In this document: one piece after another, positions 60,562-64,000 of the stretch
Position numbering within the stretch: position 1 is the stretch's first letter
How the letters are laid out: the number at the start of each line of letters is the position of its first letter
Origin: Panorpa germanica
Taxonomy: Eukaryota; Arthropoda; Insecta; Mecoptera; Panorpidae
Length of the DNA stretch: 64,000 nt
Assembly (NCBI GenBank): GCA_963678705.1
Contig: OY783209.1
Span: 1,860,001-1,924,000, forward strand
Direction of reading: 5' to 3'
The notes under the pieces: model-generated
What the model saw: only the letters and a program-made list of their open reading frames with translations
What the model was told of the DNA's origin: nothing
Databases searched by the model: none
Made by a program: the position numbers and the translations under genes

Positions 60562-60795
60562 TAAGCCTCATTCCCACTCACTGTTTTAATGTTTAATTTA
60601 CTGTTTTTATTTAATATTGTAATCTGGATTTCAGGTTTTAGTTTAAACATTCTTTTTCACATTTGTGGTTTAATTTAAGTTTAGTTAATTTAGTTGGTGC
60701 GTATGCATCGCTAGTAATATAAATTTTGACAGTTCGACAAAATTGTATGTGAAATAATTAAAATTTATATTTTTAATAATAACTAGTAATAGAAT
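60562..60795 (-). mobile_element. Family A element, partial copy 7
   Basis: Starts TTAAGCCTCATTCCCACTCA, the best-preserved outer end of the family, and breaks off after the ATTTTTAATAATAACTAGTA block about mid-element. Confidence 0.75.
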
Positions 60796-61759
60796 ATTTT
60801 TCAAGAAAATAAATGTATTTTTATGTAATCCTAATAAGAAGTAATATAACAGAAGATGGTGTTTCTTAGAAATATATGTATTTCTTTCAACAATTTTTTT
60901 TAGTACATACACTCTATATAATAATGCGTATTTCTACGTAAATCTTTGAAATTATTGTATAGTCAGAGATTCTCAAAGTATATACAAGTGGACTTCACTT
61001 TTGAACTTTTCTCTTTCGTCTATTTTTTTTTTTATTTTACAATTTCAACTACTTGGTTATATTCACCGATCATTGTCCTTTTTTAACTGGTCATCATAAT
61101 AATGAGAACATCATAATGAGAATTTTGCAATGAACTTACTTTTACGTAATTAAATTAAATAAAATAACTTGGTCAAATTATATAAAAAAAATTAAAATTG
61201 AAAATGTTTATATTTTAGCATGAACTAAAAGAAGATATTATTAAAAGTATAAGGTACGATTTAGGTAAATTTACGAATTATTTTATTAAATTTAAACGAA
61301 ATATTCTCGTACTAAACAAACGTTGATTTCCGACGGGGTAAACGCTAGTAATTTATATAAAACAATAAAGCTTTATACAAAATAAGCAGCTTATTATAAT
61401 TAAATATCTCGTAATAGTCAACCGCGCACTCAACGCCCACCGTACAGTACAGTGTGGTACAAACGTATCATCATTTATTATTTGTTTTTGTTGTTAGTAC
61501 CGTTATCAAAAGCTCTAGTTATTTTGTAAATGTGTAATTTCATATTTGTCGTTTAAAAACAGGTAATTATCATTTCGGATAATTATGTATTTATAGTTCA
61601 CCTCAATAAAATACTAAATAAATATTAATAGATGATACAGTGGATGAGATTGATACATTACAATGACTGCTACCTTGTTTATACCGTAGCTACGACATTG
61701 TCGCCAGTGCGGCATTAAGTAGCGTGGTTCGAGAATATTTATTCTCTTTATTATAAAAG
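60796..61759. other. AT-rich non-coding DNA
   Basis: Nothing recognised. Confidence 0.5.
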
Positions 61760-62285
61760 TTTCAACATTTTTTATTTGTTTATATTAATGTAGAACATAT
61801 TAAGTTTATTGTGTAAAAATTTAAAGTCGATTGGAGTAAAACTGTCGGAGATATAGAGTTTTAAGTCTCTATCTCTCTGGTCTGGTTTCGTTTTTCTTTC
61901 AAACTTTTAAACGCGTTTTCTCACACTTAGGTTTTTCAGAGTCGGTTTCAGTTTCATCTCTAGCTCAAAAGCTGCTGGACCAGTTAAATTAAAATTTTGC
62001 ATACTCTTTCTTTACATAAATGCCGAGGTAACGCTGTCGAATCTTTTCTTATTTCTTAATTTTAACGTATTTTAAAATATCAAAGTTCCAGATTTTTTCA
62101 TGAAAAATCGGATTTTGACTTTTAAGTGCTGTAAAAAATTGAAAAAGCAATACAAAAGAAAAAACTCAACAGGGTTACCTGCAAAAACTTATCAACTAAT
62201 GAAAGCATTTTGGTTTTTGATTTCAGAAAATCCAGTGATGAGTTATGAGTGGCACAGCAATGTTACTTTTTTTCACGGCTAGATA
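61760..62285 (-). repeat. Dispersed repeat C, copy 3
   Basis: Inverted match of copies 1 and 2, including ACTGTCGGAGATATAGAGTT, CTTTACATAAATGCCGAGGT and the fold-back block near 62040-62170. Confidence 0.75.
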
Positions 62286-63239
62286 GTTTGGATGATTGTT
62301 TAGTCGCTGCTGGTATCTTTGGCTAAACTTGTTAAATCCTTCTTTCACAGTTGTAATGCCGAAGTTATGGGTCGATAGAGGTCGATATCCAGACCTCTTC
62401 TTCATAAAGTTTTTAGAAACCTACTTCTAAGAATCAAGGAGCGAATCAATTCTTACCAATCAACAATTTCAAAACAAATGTTTTCTCTGTTTTTTGTACC
62501 TTGAAATAGTTTGGTTTTCCTGACACACCCTGTAGCAACCAAATTTGATGCGGGGCAAACACATTTGGTACTTTACAAATAAACCAAGTCATTTAAAAAG
62601 TGCAGACATATAAACGAAAGTTAAAATTTATGCATTACCGACTCCATAATGTTATACATAAAAAACCCAATAAGCAAACCGCAACCCAAAGGTCTCTCTC
62701 CCTCTATTTCACTCCTTATTCCCCTCACTCACCCCCACCATGTACAGTGCATTACTCGTATTCACATAAAATATTTAAAAAGGTATAACAATAAATAAAT
62801 GTAAAACATCAGATGCGATGCGATGTGATGGAGAATGGATACACTCATGGATGGATGTCTTCTTGATGTAAAGAATAACATAATAAACATTCATGGATGT
62901 GTAAACAAACATACACACATACACACACACACACACATTCATAAATTTATTGTGTATATGATAGTATAGATAGATAGATTTATATTTCCAGAAATGGGGG
63001 TAATCAAAACAAGAAAACAATGGAACAACAAGTACGATTTTATATCTCGAACGTAATAAATATGGATTCTAATACATTTCATGAGGGCACATATATGTAC
63101 AAGGTGTGAGGTATGTCGATGTCAAACTGAAAGAACATGTTGGGAGAACGAAATGGAAAATTTAAGTGAATGTGTTAATTGTATATCAATTTCAATCCTA
63201 TCTAGGTATCTTAACCTTCTACATACCGTGATTGTAAGC
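62286..63239. other. Non-coding DNA
   Basis: Contains GATGCGATGCGATGTGATG (about 62813) and a CA microsatellite (62918-62938). No gene recognised. Confidence 0.5.
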
Positions 63240-64000
63240 CCAGTTTAAGGGGTTATCAAAAGTTAATATTTTCAAAAAAATATACATGTATTTATGTCCA
63301 CACAGAAAATTTCAAGTAAATCCGGCAAGTCCGGCAAAATTTCAAGTAAATTATTTTCTAAGTTATGTAAGTTGAAAAAAACATTTTTTTACTCTTTGTG
63401 TAGTGCTTTTGAAACTTTAAATACGTTTTTCTGAAAACTGTGTTTTTAAAATCGGTGACCAAAATTTCTCAGAAACGGCTGACTCGATCAGTCTCAAATT
63501 TTAACACAAGCTACTTAAGTTAGTTATTAATCAAAGGTTTTTTCTCACTAATAAATATTTTAGTTTTTTTATAATCAATTTACCAAATTGGTCAAAAATC
63601 GATCTTTTTCTTAAAAGTCGCCATTTTATAAAAAAAAAATATTTTTCTTATTCCTTTGAATAGTTTCTAGATTATACATTACTTTAACTAAATCCGTTTG
63701 GATTTTTCAATTTAGATAATTCAGTCCAGAAATATCGTGGTCCCCGCAAGATACATTTTTTGAGAGGAGCTCCTGGAGATCAGCTACAACAGCTTGAAAT
63801 TTATTATTTTTACAAATACAAAAATTTTAAAATACAGTTAAAAGTTACCAAAATATGTGTATACACATTTACATTAATACATTTAAATCTCTACTCAGCA
63901 AAAATTCTTAAAAAAATGCTTTTTTGGGCCTGTAACTGTATATAACTCTTTAATTCGCCAAATTCAGTTGTATCCGAATATAACTTACAGGTAAATGACG
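63240..64000 (+). repeat. Second copy of the 1860-2565 repeat, cut by the window edge
   Basis: Same orientation as the first copy. Shared blocks: TTTTTCTGAAAACTGTGTTT, CAGTCTCAAATTTTAACACA, GATTATACATTACTTTAAC and GGAGATCAGCTA. It starts TTTAAGGGGTTAT and reaches TATATAACTCTTTAA near 63953. A 61-codon frame inside is not coding. Confidence 0.7.

Noticed and set aside
1-64000. CRISPR array, operon, riboswitch or phage region
   Set aside because: No regularly spaced direct repeats, no clustered prokaryotic genes and no ribosome-binding patterns; composition and transposons are those of an animal nucleus.
1-64000. Endogenous viral sequence
   Set aside because: No gag, integrase, capsid or polymerase motifs other than non-LTR retrotransposon remnants were seen; no LTR pair was found.

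Overview
The window looks like about 64 kb of AT-rich, gene-poor nuclear DNA from an arthropod, most likely an insect. The reasons are the very AT-rich composition with TA microsatellites, remains of jockey-type and R1-like LINEs, a short non-autonomous Helitron, Harbinger-type transposase fragments, and several families of short inverted-repeat elements. No bacterial, organellar or viral gene organisation is visible, and the insect order cannot be fixed from the sequence alone. No tRNA, rRNA or CRISPR array was found.

Host coding evidence is confined to one place, on the minus strand near the middle. A 189-bp candidate internal exon (33331-33519) has matching splice signals, is a whole number of codons with the same phase at both ends, and encodes a Met/Ala/Pro-rich then Gln-rich segment. 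About 0.5 kb upstream in the sense of that gene, 34001-34215 may be an alternative last exon: it ends in a stop, an AATAAA follows, and its acceptor phase is the same. The simplest reading is that most of the window is intron of one large minus-strand gene, or intron plus intergenic DNA. The gene could not be named.

The rest is repeats. From left to right: a Helitron (1.2 kb); a 0.9-kb TA-flanked inverted-repeat element (1.8 kb) whose core recurs at the right edge of the window; a dispersed repeat at 3.0 kb with an inverted partner at 13.5 kb; two inverted copies of a 0.5-kb element (family A) at 7.3 and 8.7 kb; opposed jockey fragments at 9.9-10.9 kb; a LINE end at 15.2 kb; a 0.5-kb foldback at 15.6 kb; a TAA-flanked element at 17.7 kb; further family A copies at 21, 30, 31, 47 and 60.6 kb; an R1-like LINE end at 27 kb, with two more at 39.9 and 59.8 kb; a Harbinger two-gene remnant at 28.5-29.3 kb; hAT-like candidates at 40.5 and 46.4 kb; a mariner-like element at 49.3 kb; a near-perfect foldback with TAA duplications at 54.3 kb; and three copies of family C at 45.4, 56.4 and 62 kb.

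No intact autonomous transposon and no novel defence or biosynthetic system was recognised. The most informative items are the exon pair, the family A insertion flanked by a 14-bp direct repeat, the Harbinger remnant beside several Harbinger-like short elements, and the clean foldback element at 54.3 kb. All homology statements come from reading the sequence by eye; none was checked by a database search.
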